A DNA stretch of 64,000 bases, from the NCBI GenBank assembly GCA_030533405.1, contig JAUNJF010000001.1:62001-126000 (forward strand), read 5' to 3'. Source of the DNA: Eubacteriales bacterium. GTDB taxonomy: Bacteria > Bacillota > Clostridia > Lachnospirales > Lachnospiraceae. The notes under the pieces were generated by a model. The model was not told where the DNA came from. It saw only the letters and a program-made list of their open reading frames with translations, and made no database searches. Of this stretch, positions 51,701 to 59,981 are shown piece after piece (the stretch's first letter is position 1; every line of letters begins with the position of its first letter). Position numbers and translations under genes: made by a program.

Positions 51701-51718
51701 TTTTATTACCGAGGTAGG

Positions 51719-51746
51719 AAAACCGGTCCGTATGGGCCGGTTTTTT
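51719..51746 (+). terminator. Terminator of flagellin 1
   Basis: AACCGGTCC-GTAT-GGGCCGGTT with a following T run: a strong intrinsic terminator. Confidence 0.93.
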
Positions 51747-51799
51747 CGTTTTATAGGAAATTGTGCTGCAAAAATATTTAAAAAATTTTAAAAAAGGTA

Positions 51800-51826
51800 T
51801 AAAGTAATTTGAAAGCAGTCCGATAT
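51800..51826 (+). promoter_or_regulatory. Sigma-28-type promoter of flagellin 2
   Basis: TAAA (51800-51803), 15-bp spacer, TCCGATAT (51819-51826). Confidence 0.9.
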
Positions 51827-51892
51827 ATATGGTGTAAGGAAGAAGAAATGGAAGTCACCTCCTTATCAAATACAAATATTAAATAGGATTAG

Positions 51893-51918
51893 ACCAAAGG
51901 GAATTGGTATCAAGGAGG
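51893..51918 (+). promoter_or_regulatory. Flagellin 2 leader: candidate CsrA sites
   Basis: ACCAA-AGGGAA-TTGGT (51893-51908) puts GGA in a hairpin loop, and AAGGAGG (51912-51918) holds the second GGA at the ribosome site. The primary sequence differs from the flagellin 1 leader but the loop-GGA plus SD-GGA layout is the same. A further TAAGGA/TCCTTA hairpin lies upstream (about 51835-51865). Confidence 0.65.
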
Positions 51919-51925
51919 AATTATT

Positions 51926-52750
51926 ATGATAATACAACATAACATGAAAGCAGTAAACACAAACAGAATGTTAGGACAGAATGTTAAGGCAGTTGGTAAA
52001 TCAGCAGAGAAGTTAGCATCTGGTTACAAAGTAAATAGAGCAGCAGATGACGCTGCAGGACTTTCTATTTCTGAAAAGATGAGAAATCAGATTCGTGGTT
52101 TGAATCAGTCCGTAAAGAACTCAGAGGATGGTATTTCTTTGATTCAGACAGCAGAAGGTAATATGAATGAGATTCATTCAATCTTACAGAGAATGGGAGA
52201 ATTAGCAGTTAAGTCAAGAAATGATGTCAATGCGACAGAAGATCGTTCAACCATTCAGGATGAGATTACACAGTTAAAACAAGAGATTACATCGATTACA
52301 AATAAAGCAGAATTCAATGGAACAAAGTTATTAGATGGTTCGATGTCAACAGGTAAGGCTAAGATTTTACAGGTTGGTGCGAATGCAGGAGAGACCATGT
52401 CAGTATCCATTAGTGGTACATCACTTACAACATTAGGTATTGATACAACATCTGTTGGAACTGGTGCGGCAGCATCTGCAGCAATCAGTGAAATTCAGGG
52501 AGCAATCAAATCTGTATCGGCACAGCGTTCTAAGCTTGGTGCGATTCAGAACCGTTTGGAATATACAATTAACAACTTAGAGAACTATTCAGAAAACTTA
52601 ACATCAGCTGAGTCAAGTATCCGTGATACAGATATGGCTACTGAGATGGTAAGCTATAGTAAGAATAATATCTTACAGCAGGCTGCTCAGTCAATGCTTG
52701 CACAGGCAAACCAGTCTACACAGGGTGTTATGAGTTTATTACAGGGTTAA
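51926..52750 (+). CDS. Flagellin 2
   Basis: 274 residues, a close paralog of flagellin 1: IIQHNMKAVNTNRMLGQNVK, GYKVNRAADDAAGLSISEKM, and the C-terminal SSIRDTDMATEMVSYSKNNI with SMLAQANQSTQGVMSLLQG. It differs mainly in the short variable middle, which is four residues longer (DGSMSTGKAKIL), and in synonymous codons, which here are less biased than in copy 1. D2/D3 are absent. It has its own sigma-28 promoter, leader and terminator. Presumably also in the filament, and a Maf target. Confidence 0.95.
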   Translation: MIIQHNMKAVNTNRMLGQNVKAVGKSAEKLASGYKVNRAADDAAGLSISEKMRNQIRGLNQSVKNSEDGISLIQTAEGNMNEIHSILQRMGELAVKSRNDVNATEDRSTIQDEITQLKQEITSITNKAEFNGTKLLDGSMSTGKAKILQVGANAGETMSVSISGTSLTTLGIDTTSVGTGAAASAAISEIQGAIKSVSAQRSKLGAIQNRLEYTINNLENYSENLTSAESSIRDTDMATEMVSYSKNNILQQAAQSMLAQANQSTQGVMSLLQG

Positions 52751-52764
52751 TAAGGATTAAGTCG

Positions 52765-52796
52765 AAAAGGCTGACCAGTATCGGTCAGCCTTTTCT
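52765..52796 (+). terminator. Terminator of flagellin 2
   Basis: AAAAGGCTGACC (52765-52776), 6-nt loop, exact complement GGTCAGCCTTTT (52783-52794). Confidence 0.93.
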
Positions 52797-52896
52797 TGCT
52801 ATATAGATATGGTGTAGATTAGTTTAAAACGAAGATTGTTAAAATGTAATATTTGTACAAGCTATACTTTAAAGAGAAATGTGACGGGAGGATGTT

Positions 52897-53151
52897 ATGC
52901 AGATATTAATGGATGAAGTGGAAAAATTATTAGAACTGTTATATCAGGAAAATGAAGAGCAGTCTTATAATCAGTTGGTTGCGATTATTCCGCAGTTGGA
53001 ACAAGAGATACAAAAAATGACGGATGCAGAATTACAGCAACAGACTATGCAGGGACTATTATTGGTAATGCAGGCGATGGAGGCAGGCGATTTGACATTG
53101 CTTGCAGATTATTTAAAATATGAAGTAATCGAGCGAATACTGGGGGCGTAG
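52897..53151 (+). CDS. Small acidic helical protein before maf, function unknown
   Basis: 84 residues; GGGAGG lies upstream of ATG 52897. The sequence is helical and rich in Gln, Glu and Leu (VEKLLELLYQENEEQ, QLVAIIPQLEQEIQKM, LLLVMQAMEAGDLTLLADYL). There are no Cys residues or recognisable motif. It is 3 bp upstream of the Maf glycosyltransferase and almost certainly cotranscribed. The end (GDLTLLADYLKYEVIERI) resembles the tail of small helical proteins found in flagellar loci. A chaperone- or partner-like role for Maf or flagellin is possible but unsupported. I do not recognise a named family. Confidence 0.7.
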   Translation: MQILMDEVEKLLELLYQENEEQSYNQLVAIIPQLEQEIQKMTDAELQQQTMQGLLLVMQAMEAGDLTLLADYLKYEVIERILGA

Positions 53152-53154
53152 AGA

Positions 53155-55020
53155 ATGAGCATACGAGAGAAGAATTTAGCATGTATTGAGAAAAAGAATA
53201 AGAATCTGTATGACGCTATTATAAAGTATGATGAAAAGGCTGAAAAAAATAATAGCGTTGTTAGTGTGCAGCAGAGTATGGATGGAAGCGATATTCTCTG
53301 TGTGGAAGAGGATGGGATGCTCACTCCGTTAAATAGTATCTATGACCCAGTAGAAGAGGCCAATTATTATGTTAGAAAGTATGAGAAGCTACCTTCTCAT
53401 GCGATTATGATCTTTTTTGGTTTGGGAAATGGTGTGCATGCGAGAGCGGTAATGAATATGTCGCAAAAGGATATTGCTGCATTCTTTTATGAGCCGTCTG
53501 TTGATATTTTCTTAAAAACTATTGAACATTTTGACATTACAGATCTTTTGGAAGATGAGCGGACAGAGATTTTTGTAGGATCTCTAAATGGAAGTGAATT
53601 AGAGTTATATTTAGAAGCGAATTTGACGCATGAGAATGTGGCGATTTCTTATATCGAAAGCTTGCCAAAGTATAAAAAGTTGTTTGGAAAAGAATATGTG
53701 GAACTATTCCATATTTATCAGGATCGAGCACGAATTATGCAGATGGATATTAATACCCGATTGAAGGTAAAAGAGGAATTTATGGTCAACCCGCTTAAAA
53801 ATCTGGAATATACCTTTCATTGTAAAAGTGCGTGGGATTACAAAAAGGTATTTACAGAAGATATGCCAGCGATTTTGGTTGCGGCAGGACCATCGCTTGA
53901 GAAAAACGTGGAACAGCTGAAAAAAGCAAAGGGAAAGGCATTTATTTTAGCGGTGGATACGGCAGCACTGTATCTGTTAAATAGGGGCATAGAGCCCGAC
54001 ATGGTAGCGGCAATTGATTATTTAAAACCGCTTCGATTGTTTGATGACGACAGATTAAAGGATATTCCATTGGTAATGCTTACGGATTTTAACCATAAGG
54101 TAATGGAGCGATTGGATGGAAATGATTTTGTGTTTGGAAGTTCAAGTCTAGGATTATACCGAAATTATTTTCAAAATATGGGAAATAAAATAGAAGGACT
54201 ACCACAGGGTGGTTCGGTCGCAACGTATGGTTTTGCGCTTCTTCAGTATTGGGGATTTAAAAAGGTTATGTTGGTAGGTCAGGATCTGGCACATACAGGA
54301 GACAAACAGCATGCAGGAGAGGCTGAAATCAAACGTGAAGAGATTAAGCGTGAAATCATTGAGTTAGAGGGAAATGTTGAGGAGAAAGTATATACAACAT
54401 TGGATTATTATGCTTATCTTCGCTGGTTTGAAATGGCAATTGCACATTATTATCCAAATAGTGAAGTGATTAATGCAACAGAAGGTGGAGCGAAAATCAG
54501 GGGCACACAAATCATGACATTAAAAGAGGCAATGGATTTGTATTGTGAAAAAGAATATGATTTTGGTAAATTGTGTAAAAGTGTTCCATTTGTTGTAGAT
54601 GAAGATCATTATCAGGAAGCATATGCTTATCTAAATAATCAGAAAAATGAGATAAAGAAATTGAAACGTACTTTGAAAAGTGCAATGCATAATGCAGAGC
54701 GTGCACAGGTTTTGGTTGAGCGTGGGGAAACATTTGGAAAAGAATTTAAGAAGTTAAACAAAGACCTGACAAAAGCGTGTAAAGAATATGAGGAAACGGA
54801 TACGGCACAGTTGGTTTCTGCATTGTGTGCAGATGTTGAGATTGCATCTGTGGTTGATCTTTATATTGAAAAGGATGATCAGATTGAAGAAATGAAGCGT
54901 CTATATGAAAAGTTACATGGTAATTATAAAAGTTATTATAACCATGTGGATGATATTGTGAATGTTTTTGAGGAAGTGTTGGAGAACATCGCAACACGGT
55001 ATCAGATGGACAAAGAATAA
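53155..55020 (+). CDS. maf: Motility-associated factor (Maf) flagellin glycosyltransferase
   Basis: 621 residues. The central DUF115/MAF_flag10 domain (about 220-420) shows PAILVAAGPSLEKNVEQLKK, FILAVDTAALYLLNRGIEPD and KVMLVGQDLAHTGDKQHAGE. The N-terminal part holds VFFGLGNGVHARAV-type Rossmann motifs (here MIFFGLGNGVHARAVM). Maf proteins attach nonulosonic acids (pseudaminic or legionaminic acid) to Ser/Thr of flagellin before export. The next genes make the CMP-activated sugar, so a Pse-like donor is expected. It heads the glycosylation island and probably acts in the cytoplasm. Confidence 0.93.
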   Translation: MSIREKNLACIEKKNKNLYDAIIKYDEKAEKNNSVVSVQQSMDGSDILCVEEDGMLTPLNSIYDPVEEANYYVRKYEKLPSHAIMIFFGLGNGVHARAVMNMSQKDIAAFFYEPSVDIFLKTIEHFDITDLLEDERTEIFVGSLNGSELELYLEANLTHENVAISYIESLPKYKKLFGKEYVELFHIYQDRARIMQMDINTRLKVKEEFMVNPLKNLEYTFHCKSAWDYKKVFTEDMPAILVAAGPSLEKNVEQLKKAKGKAFILAVDTAALYLLNRGIEPDMVAAIDYLKPLRLFDDDRLKDIPLVMLTDFNHKVMERLDGNDFVFGSSSLGLYRNYFQNMGNKIEGLPQGGSVATYGFALLQYWGFKKVMLVGQDLAHTGDKQHAGEAEIKREEIKREIIELEGNVEEKVYTTLDYYAYLRWFEMAIAHYYPNSEVINATEGGAKIRGTQIMTLKEAMDLYCEKEYDFGKLCKSVPFVVDEDHYQEAYAYLNNQKNEIKKLKRTLKSAMHNAERAQVLVERGETFGKEFKKLNKDLTKACKEYEETDTAQLVSALCADVEIASVVDLYIEKDDQIEEMKRLYEKLHGNYKSYYNHVDDIVNVFEEVLENIATRYQMDKE

Positions 55021-55073
55021 AAATATATTTTATGCAATTTATGAAAGGCAACAAAAGCAAGGAGGCGAATGAT

Positions 55074-55763
55074 ATGGCAACAAAAAAAATTGCAATTATA
55101 ACAGCAAGAGGTGGAAGCAAGAGAATTCCTAAGAAGAATATTAAGGACTTTTGTGGCAAGCCAATTATTGCATATTCGATTGAGGCAGCATTAGAATCTA
55201 AGTTGTTTGATGAGGTTATGGTGTCAACAGATAGTGAAGAGATTGCAGAGATTGCAAGAACGTATGGAGCTAATGTGCCATTTATGAGAAGCGAGGCGAC
55301 GGCAAATGATTTTGCAACAACCAATGATGTGCTTGTGGAAGTTTTTACAGAATATAAGAAGCGAGGACAAAACTTTGATCAAGCGGTTTGCATTTACCCA
55401 ACAGCACCATTTGTGACGGCTAAAAAATTGCAGGATGCATTTGAGGTAATGGAGGCAGAGGGTGCAGAAGCATTGACGCCAGTTGTAAGATTTTCATTTC
55501 CACCACAGAGAGGTTTTTTGGTAAAAGATGGTTCGTTAGCATATCAATTTCCTGAATATGCGACAACTCGTTCTCAGGATTTGGAGCCGATTTATCACGA
55601 CTGTGGACAGTTTTATTTAATGACAGTGGATAATGTGTTAAATGGGAAACCGGCGAATAAATGTGTTCCGTTGATTGTATCGGAGTTAGAGGTGCAGGAT
55701 ATCGATAATGAAGAAGATTGGAAGTTGGCGGAGATCAAATATCAGATGATGAATAAGAGATAA
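55074..55763 (+). CDS. pseF: CMP-pseudaminic acid synthetase (PseF-like)
   Basis: 229 residues from ATG 55074 (AAGGAGGCG upstream). It is of the CMP-NeuAc synthetase family: nucleotide loop IITARGGSKRIPKKNIKDFC, then MVSTDSEEIAEIARTYGA. The region TPVVRFSFPPQRGF with its SFPPQR-type motif is characteristic of PseF rather than NeuA or LegF. It activates pseudaminic acid with CTP. It is paired with pseI (76 bp downstream) and Maf (upstream), the normal PseF partners. The exact sugar made here may be a derivative. Confidence 0.88.
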   Translation: MATKKIAIITARGGSKRIPKKNIKDFCGKPIIAYSIEAALESKLFDEVMVSTDSEEIAEIARTYGANVPFMRSEATANDFATTNDVLVEVFTEYKKRGQNFDQAVCIYPTAPFVTAKKLQDAFEVMEAEGAEALTPVVRFSFPPQRGFLVKDGSLAYQFPEYATTRSQDLEPIYHDCGQFYLMTVDNVLNGKPANKCVPLIVSELEVQDIDNEEDWKLAEIKYQMMNKR

Positions 55764-55839
55764 GGATTTAGGTGATTACGAAAGCAATTTAGGGTTTTGT
55801 AAGCATCTAAAAAGGATTATACAAAAGGAGATTGGGAGA

Positions 55840-56892
55840 ATGAATAAAGAAATCTTTATCGATGGAAAACGTATTGCAGCAGATAGTCCAACTTATATTA
55901 TTGCAGAGATGTCGGGAAATCATTTGATGAGTTTTGAACGTGCCAAGGATATCATTTATCAATTGAAGGATTCTGGTGTGGATGCGGTGAAGCTACAGAC
56001 CTATACGGCTGATACGATTACAATTAATAGTGATAATCCTGAATTCCAGATTCATGGGGGACTATGGGATGGAGAGACGTTATATAGTTTGTATCAGAAG
56101 GCATATACGCCATGGGAATGGCAGGAAGACTTGGTGAAATATGCAAAGGAACTTGGCATGAGTTGTTTTTCTTCCCCATTTGATTTGACTGCGGTTGATT
56201 TTATGGATGAGATTGGAATGCCTGCTTATAAGGTTGCATCTTATGAGATTAACGACATTCCAATGATTCGCAAGATTGCGAAGAAGGGAAAACCTATCAT
56301 CATTTCTACTGGGACGGCGCATATGGAGGATGTAGAGAGAGCATTTCGTGTGTGTAAGGAAGAAGGAAATGAGGATGTTATTTTATTAAAATGTACATCG
56401 GCATATCCTTGTCCGTATGAAGATATGAATATCAAAGCGATTCCTTTGATGGAAAAAACATATGGTTGTTTGTGTGGTTTGTCGGATCATAGTTTCGGTA
56501 GTGAGGTGGCACTTGGTGCGGTGGCGCTTGGTGCAAAAGTAATAGAGAAACACGTAACCATTAAGCGTGCAGATGGTGGACCAGACGGTGGTTTTTCGAT
56601 GGAGATGGAAGAATTCATTGATATGGTACGTCAGATTCGTAATTTAGAGAAAGCCCTTGGCAGAGAAACACTTGAATTGACAACTTTACAAGAGGGCGCA
56701 AGAGGTGGCTGCAGATCTTTGTATGTTTCCAAGGAGATCAAGAAGGGAGAAGTCTTTACAGAGGATAATATCAAGTCGGTTCGTCCAGCATTAGGACTTC
56801 ATACAATGTACTACGAGGAGGTTCTTGGTAAGACGGCAACAGCAGATTTGCCGTTTGCAAAACCACTTTCTTTTGGGGATGTGATGTGGTAA
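55840..56892 (+). CDS. pseI: Pseudaminic acid synthase (PseI/NeuB family)
   Basis: 350 residues. NeuB TIM-barrel motifs: IAEMSGNHLMSFERAKDIIY, DAVKLQTYTADTIT, ISTGTAHMEDVE, GLSDHSFGSEVALGAVALGA. ADGGPDGGFSMEMEEFIDM is the PseI-type C-terminal region. A SAF/antifreeze domain closes the protein (about 285-345, GCRSLYVSKEIKKGEVFTED). It condenses PEP with a 2,4-diacetamido-trideoxy hexose. The preceding-step genes pseB, pseC and pseG are not in the window. AAAGGAGATTGGGAG is the ribosome site. Confidence 0.92.
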   Translation: MNKEIFIDGKRIAADSPTYIIAEMSGNHLMSFERAKDIIYQLKDSGVDAVKLQTYTADTITINSDNPEFQIHGGLWDGETLYSLYQKAYTPWEWQEDLVKYAKELGMSCFSSPFDLTAVDFMDEIGMPAYKVASYEINDIPMIRKIAKKGKPIIISTGTAHMEDVERAFRVCKEEGNEDVILLKCTSAYPCPYEDMNIKAIPLMEKTYGCLCGLSDHSFGSEVALGAVALGAKVIEKHVTIKRADGGPDGGFSMEMEEFIDMVRQIRNLEKALGRETLELTTLQEGARGGCRSLYVSKEIKKGEVFTEDNIKSVRPALGLHTMYYEEVLGKTATADLPFAKPLSFGDVMW

Positions 56893-56893
56893 A

Positions 56894-57364
56894 ATGAAAG
56901 AGATATGTTTGCGTAAAGCAACCCTGCAGGATGCAGAGCAATTGCATATTTGGAGAAATGATCCAGATGTCCGAAAATGGTCTTTTCATACAGGGGAAAT
57001 ATCCTTAGAGGAACATATGAAATGGTTTCTGATGTCATTGGAACGAGATGATGTTGAGATTTTCATTTTAGAAGAAAATGGACAAGCGGTTGGACAGATT
57101 CGATTGACCTATTGGTATGATGAGTTAGTAATCGGATATAGTATTGACCGAGCATGTCGTGGACGACATTTAGGACAGCGTCTTGTAGAGTTAATGGAAG
57201 TGACATTGCAGCGGGACGACGAGCTTCGAAAGGATGGAGAGTATTTTGTCGCATATGTACAAAAGGATAATATTGTGTCTAGAAGGGTGTTTCAGGTATT
57301 AGGGTATGCGGAAGAGGAACAACGAAAGTGGATTAAATATGTGAAGAAGATGGTGGGCGGATAA
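56894..57364 (+). CDS. GNAT acyltransferase, PseG-tail/PseH-like
   Basis: 156 residues, 1 bp after the pseI stop. GNAT fold: LRKATLQDAEQLHIWRNDPD, SFHTGEISLEEHMKWFL, then GQIRLTYWYDELVIGYSIDR and the acetyl-CoA loop ACRGRHLGQRLVEL. The same domain type occurs as the C-terminal half of PseG-GNAT fusions, where the hydrolase part is separate. Here no PseG half is present. It probably acetylates an amino group of a nucleotide-linked or free nonulosonic-acid precursor, or modifies it with a different acyl group. It is one of two GNATs side by side. Confidence 0.8.
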   Translation: MKEICLRKATLQDAEQLHIWRNDPDVRKWSFHTGEISLEEHMKWFLMSLERDDVEIFILEENGQAVGQIRLTYWYDELVIGYSIDRACRGRHLGQRLVELMEVTLQRDDELRKDGEYFVAYVQKDNIVSRRVFQVLGYAEEEQRKWIKYVKKMVGG

Positions 57365-57368
57365 TAAT

Positions 57369-57959
57369 ATGAGCAGTAATAAAAAGAAGTTTAAAGCTGT
57401 TTCGTTGAAATATTTAGATGATGATACGATTGCAAATATTCGTATTTGGCGAAATCAGGATTTCGTTAAAACTAAAATGTATTCTCAACATGAAATTAGT
57501 GAAGAAGAACACAAAAATTATATAAAAAGTATTAAAGAAAATCCCAACAGAGGGTTATTTGTTTTTTATTTAGATGATCAACCGTTTGGTGTATATCAGT
57601 ACACCATTACTCCAGAAGACAATTCTGTGACTGGTGGGAATTATTTGGTTGATGAAGAATATGTTTATATGGGATATGGTATGATACAAATTTATTTCAT
57701 GGGAGTGATTAAATTTGATGTTTTAAAATGCGACCGTGAATATGAAGAAACACTCGATACAAACACTCGCATTTTAACATTAGCAAAAAAAATGGGAGGA
57801 AAGCCGAAATTGATTCCCGAAAAAAGATGTTTGCTTGAAGATGGTTATCACGATGTTTACAAGATAGAGGGATTTGCATCGGACTGGGAAAAGAATAAAA
57901 CAAATTATGAAAATGTAGTTTTTAAAGTTGTTGAAAAACAATTTGAAATAATATTATAA
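57369..57959 (+). CDS. pseH: PseH-like UDP-amino-sugar N-acetyltransferase
   Basis: 196 residues, beginning 5 bp after the previous gene. It contains the PseH signature WRNQDFVKTKMYSQHEISEEEH near residue 26-47, shared with the N-terminus of pseudaminic-acid acetyltransferases. The acetyl-CoA-binding region (YLVDEEYVYMGYGMIQIYFM) is less canonical than usual. PseH puts the acetyl group on UDP-4-amino-4,6-dideoxy-AltNAc. From this gene onward, A+T content is clearly higher and Lys/Ile codons favour AAA/ATA, hinting that the following block was acquired separately. Confidence 0.8.
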   Translation: MSSNKKKFKAVSLKYLDDDTIANIRIWRNQDFVKTKMYSQHEISEEEHKNYIKSIKENPNRGLFVFYLDDQPFGVYQYTITPEDNSVTGGNYLVDEEYVYMGYGMIQIYFMGVIKFDVLKCDREYEETLDTNTRILTLAKKMGGKPKLIPEKRCLLEDGYHDVYKIEGFASDWEKNKTNYENVVFKVVEKQFEIIL

Positions 57960-57979
57960 ATGAAAGCGAGGATAAAAAA

Positions 57980-58201
57980 ATGACAGAACAAGAAAAATTA
58001 GAAAAAATTGCGGAGATTTTAGATTTAGAGGTTGAAGAAGTAGATATTGAGGCTGACTTGGAGAGCCTTGAGGAATGGGATTCAGTTGCTATCTTATCAT
58101 TTATTGCCATGATGGATGAAGAGTTCGAAAAAGAAGTAAAGGGTTCCGAAATCAGACAGATGAAAACGGTGAAAGATTTATTTGGATTGATGGTAAAATG
58201 A
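57980..58201 (+). CDS. Stand-alone acyl carrier protein
   Basis: 73 residues, strongly acidic four-helix ACP. The phosphopantetheine Ser35 is in EEWDSVAILSFI, matching the DS[LVI] motif. Start ATG 57980; the stop overlaps the next ribosome region (1 bp gap to the SDR gene). It is not next to fabH/fabD housekeeping genes but inside the glycosylation island, so it is a dedicated carrier. It should hold the acyl chain made by the two KASIII-like enzymes, or an acid loaded by the adenylating ligase at 62706. Confidence 0.92.
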   Translation: MTEQEKLEKIAEILDLEVEEVDIEADLESLEEWDSVAILSFIAMMDEEFEKEVKGSEIRQMKTVKDLFGLMVK

Positions 58202-58202
58202 T

Positions 58203-58916
58203 ATGAGCAAGACAATTCTAATTACAGGTGCGACATCTGGAATCGGAGAATCTACATCGGAATATTTGTCGAAACAAGGATATGAAACAGTTCTTGTGGG
58301 AAGAAATGAAGAAAAATTAAATGATCTTAAACAAAAGCTAAAGGGCGTAAAGGTAATTTATAAAATTGATCTTACTGAGATTAATCAAATTGAAACAATG
58401 TTTATGTCATTAAAGGATAATGGTATCGTCTTTGATGGGTTGGTATATTGTGCAGGTATAGGTATGGATAGAACGGTTCGCATGTGTGAAACAATTCATT
58501 TAGAAAAACTTATGATGATTCATTATTATTCTTTTGTTGAAGTTTGTAGATTGTTTTCTCAGAAAAAGTATTCGAATAATGGTGCGAGCATTGTAACAAT
58601 GTCGAGTATCTCACCTGTTGTTTCGAAAAAAGGTTCTCTACCATATTCAAGTGCAAAGGCAGCAATGGATAATGCTGTAAATGTAATGGCAAAAGAATTT
58701 ATAAAAAGAAAGATTCGTGTAAATGCTATTCAACCTGCATTAGTAAATACACCATTGACGCAAAATGCAGAAGGAGTACTTGACATCGAGAGTATACAAC
58801 CATTGGGTTATATTGAACCAGAATATATATCGTTTTTAGTTGAATTTTTATTATCAGACAAGTCGAAATATATGACGGGAAATCATATTCCTATCACAGC
58901 AGGAATGGAACTATAG
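58203..58916 (+). CDS. SDR reductase, FabG-like, copy 1
   Basis: 237 residues. Classical SDR: ITGATSGIGES (Rossmann Gly motif, residues 6-16), catalytic Ser in MSSISPVVSKKGSLP, and YSSAK (Tyr-x-x-x-Lys). The closest well-known type is 3-oxoacyl-ACP reductase FabG, but sugar-modifying SDRs look alike. Being sandwiched between an ACP and a KASIII-like enzyme, reduction of a 3-oxoacyl-ACP is the most natural role. It starts 1 bp after the ACP stop, indicating translational coupling. Confidence 0.85.
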   Translation: MSKTILITGATSGIGESTSEYLSKQGYETVLVGRNEEKLNDLKQKLKGVKVIYKIDLTEINQIETMFMSLKDNGIVFDGLVYCAGIGMDRTVRMCETIHLEKLMMIHYYSFVEVCRLFSQKKYSNNGASIVTMSSISPVVSKKGSLPYSSAKAAMDNAVNVMAKEFIKRKIRVNAIQPALVNTPLTQNAEGVLDIESIQPLGYIEPEYISFLVEFLLSDKSKYMTGNHIPITAGMEL

Positions 58917-58925
58917 GAGGAAGAA

Positions 58926-59981
58926 ATGAAAGCGCAAGTTTTTGACAATGTAAAAGTTGCTGGTATCGCGTGTGCAGTTCCCAATAACAAAAAATATTCA
59001 GATGATTATATTGACTATTATGGAAAAGAAGGCGTTGAGAGATTCAAGAAGGCAACAGGAATTGTATCTAGATATATGTCTAATGGAAAGCAAACAGCCT
59101 CTGATTTGTGTTATGTTGCTGCAGATGAATTGATGAAATCAAAAGGTCTTACAGGCGAAGATATTGATGCGTTAATATTTGTTACACAAACAGCAGATTA
59201 TTGTATTCCTTCAACAGCGTTTGTTTTGCAAAAACGTTTAAATATAAAAACAGATTGCATAGTATTTGATATGAATATTGGTTGTTCAGGATTTGTGAAT
59301 GGAATTTATATTTTGGCAGGTATGATTCAAAGTGGTATGCTTCAACGAGCATTACTTCTTGTTGGAGATGCAGCTGTTGAACGACCTGTAACAGAAGATA
59401 AATCTTTTTCTATGATGTTTGGTGACGCAGGCTCTGCTTGTATATTGGAGCGTGGAGAAGGTCTTATAAGGGGAATGATTCGTTCAGATGGTAATGGATA
59501 TGATACATTGATTACACCATTTCCAGGAGCAAGATTTCCGATAACAGAAGAGAATTTGATACGATTTGAACATCCACAAAAAATGGATGGAGATGATACG
59601 TTTCTATTTACTATAACAAAGGTTCCCAAATTGTTTAAAGAATTTTATAAGCACTTTGAATGTTCCTTTGAGGATTTTGATTATTGTATGCTACATCAGG
59701 CGAACTTAATGATAATCAACCAGATTACAAAGAAGCTTAAAATGCCTGTTGAAAAGGTTCCAGTTTCTATAGAAAACTATGGAAATACGGATGGAGCATC
59801 TATTCCCGTTGGAATTGTAGATTTGTGTGAATCTATTAATGAGGACAAAAAATTGAAGTTAATAACGTCAGGATTTGGTATAGGTTTATCCTGGGGTGTG
59901 GTTTCGTTTGATATAGATACAAAAGATGTTCTACCAATGATTTTTACTGATGATTATTACGAAGAGGGATATAATGTATGA
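58926..59981 (+). CDS. KASIII-like 3-oxoacyl-ACP synthase, copy 1
   Basis: 351 residues, FabH family. Catalytic triad intact: Cys120 (NIGCSGF), His257 (MLHQANLMI) and Asn287 in ENYGNTDGASIPV. Like FabH, it should condense an acyl-CoA (or acyl-ACP) with malonyl-ACP to a 3-oxoacyl-ACP. The local ACP and flanking SDRs give the carrier and the reducing step. It overlaps the following SDR start (ATG 59978) by 4 bp. Housekeeping FabH is not expected inside a flagellin-glycan locus, so a special substrate is likely. Confidence 0.88.
   Translation: MKAQVFDNVKVAGIACAVPNNKKYSDDYIDYYGKEGVERFKKATGIVSRYMSNGKQTASDLCYVAADELMKSKGLTGEDIDALIFVTQTADYCIPSTAFVLQKRLNIKTDCIVFDMNIGCSGFVNGIYILAGMIQSGMLQRALLLVGDAAVERPVTEDKSFSMMFGDAGSACILERGEGLIRGMIRSDGNGYDTLITPFPGARFPITEENLIRFEHPQKMDGDDTFLFTITKVPKLFKEFYKHFECSFEDFDYCMLHQANLMIINQITKKLKMPVEKVPVSIENYGNTDGASIPVGIVDLCESINEDKKLKLITSGFGIGLSWGVVSFDIDTKDVLPMIFTDDYYEEGYNV

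Noticed and set aside
57369-57959. Possible frame damage in pseH (weak acetyl-CoA loop)
   Set aside because: The frame is intact to the stop and the N-terminal PseH signature is complete; divergence is a better explanation than decay.
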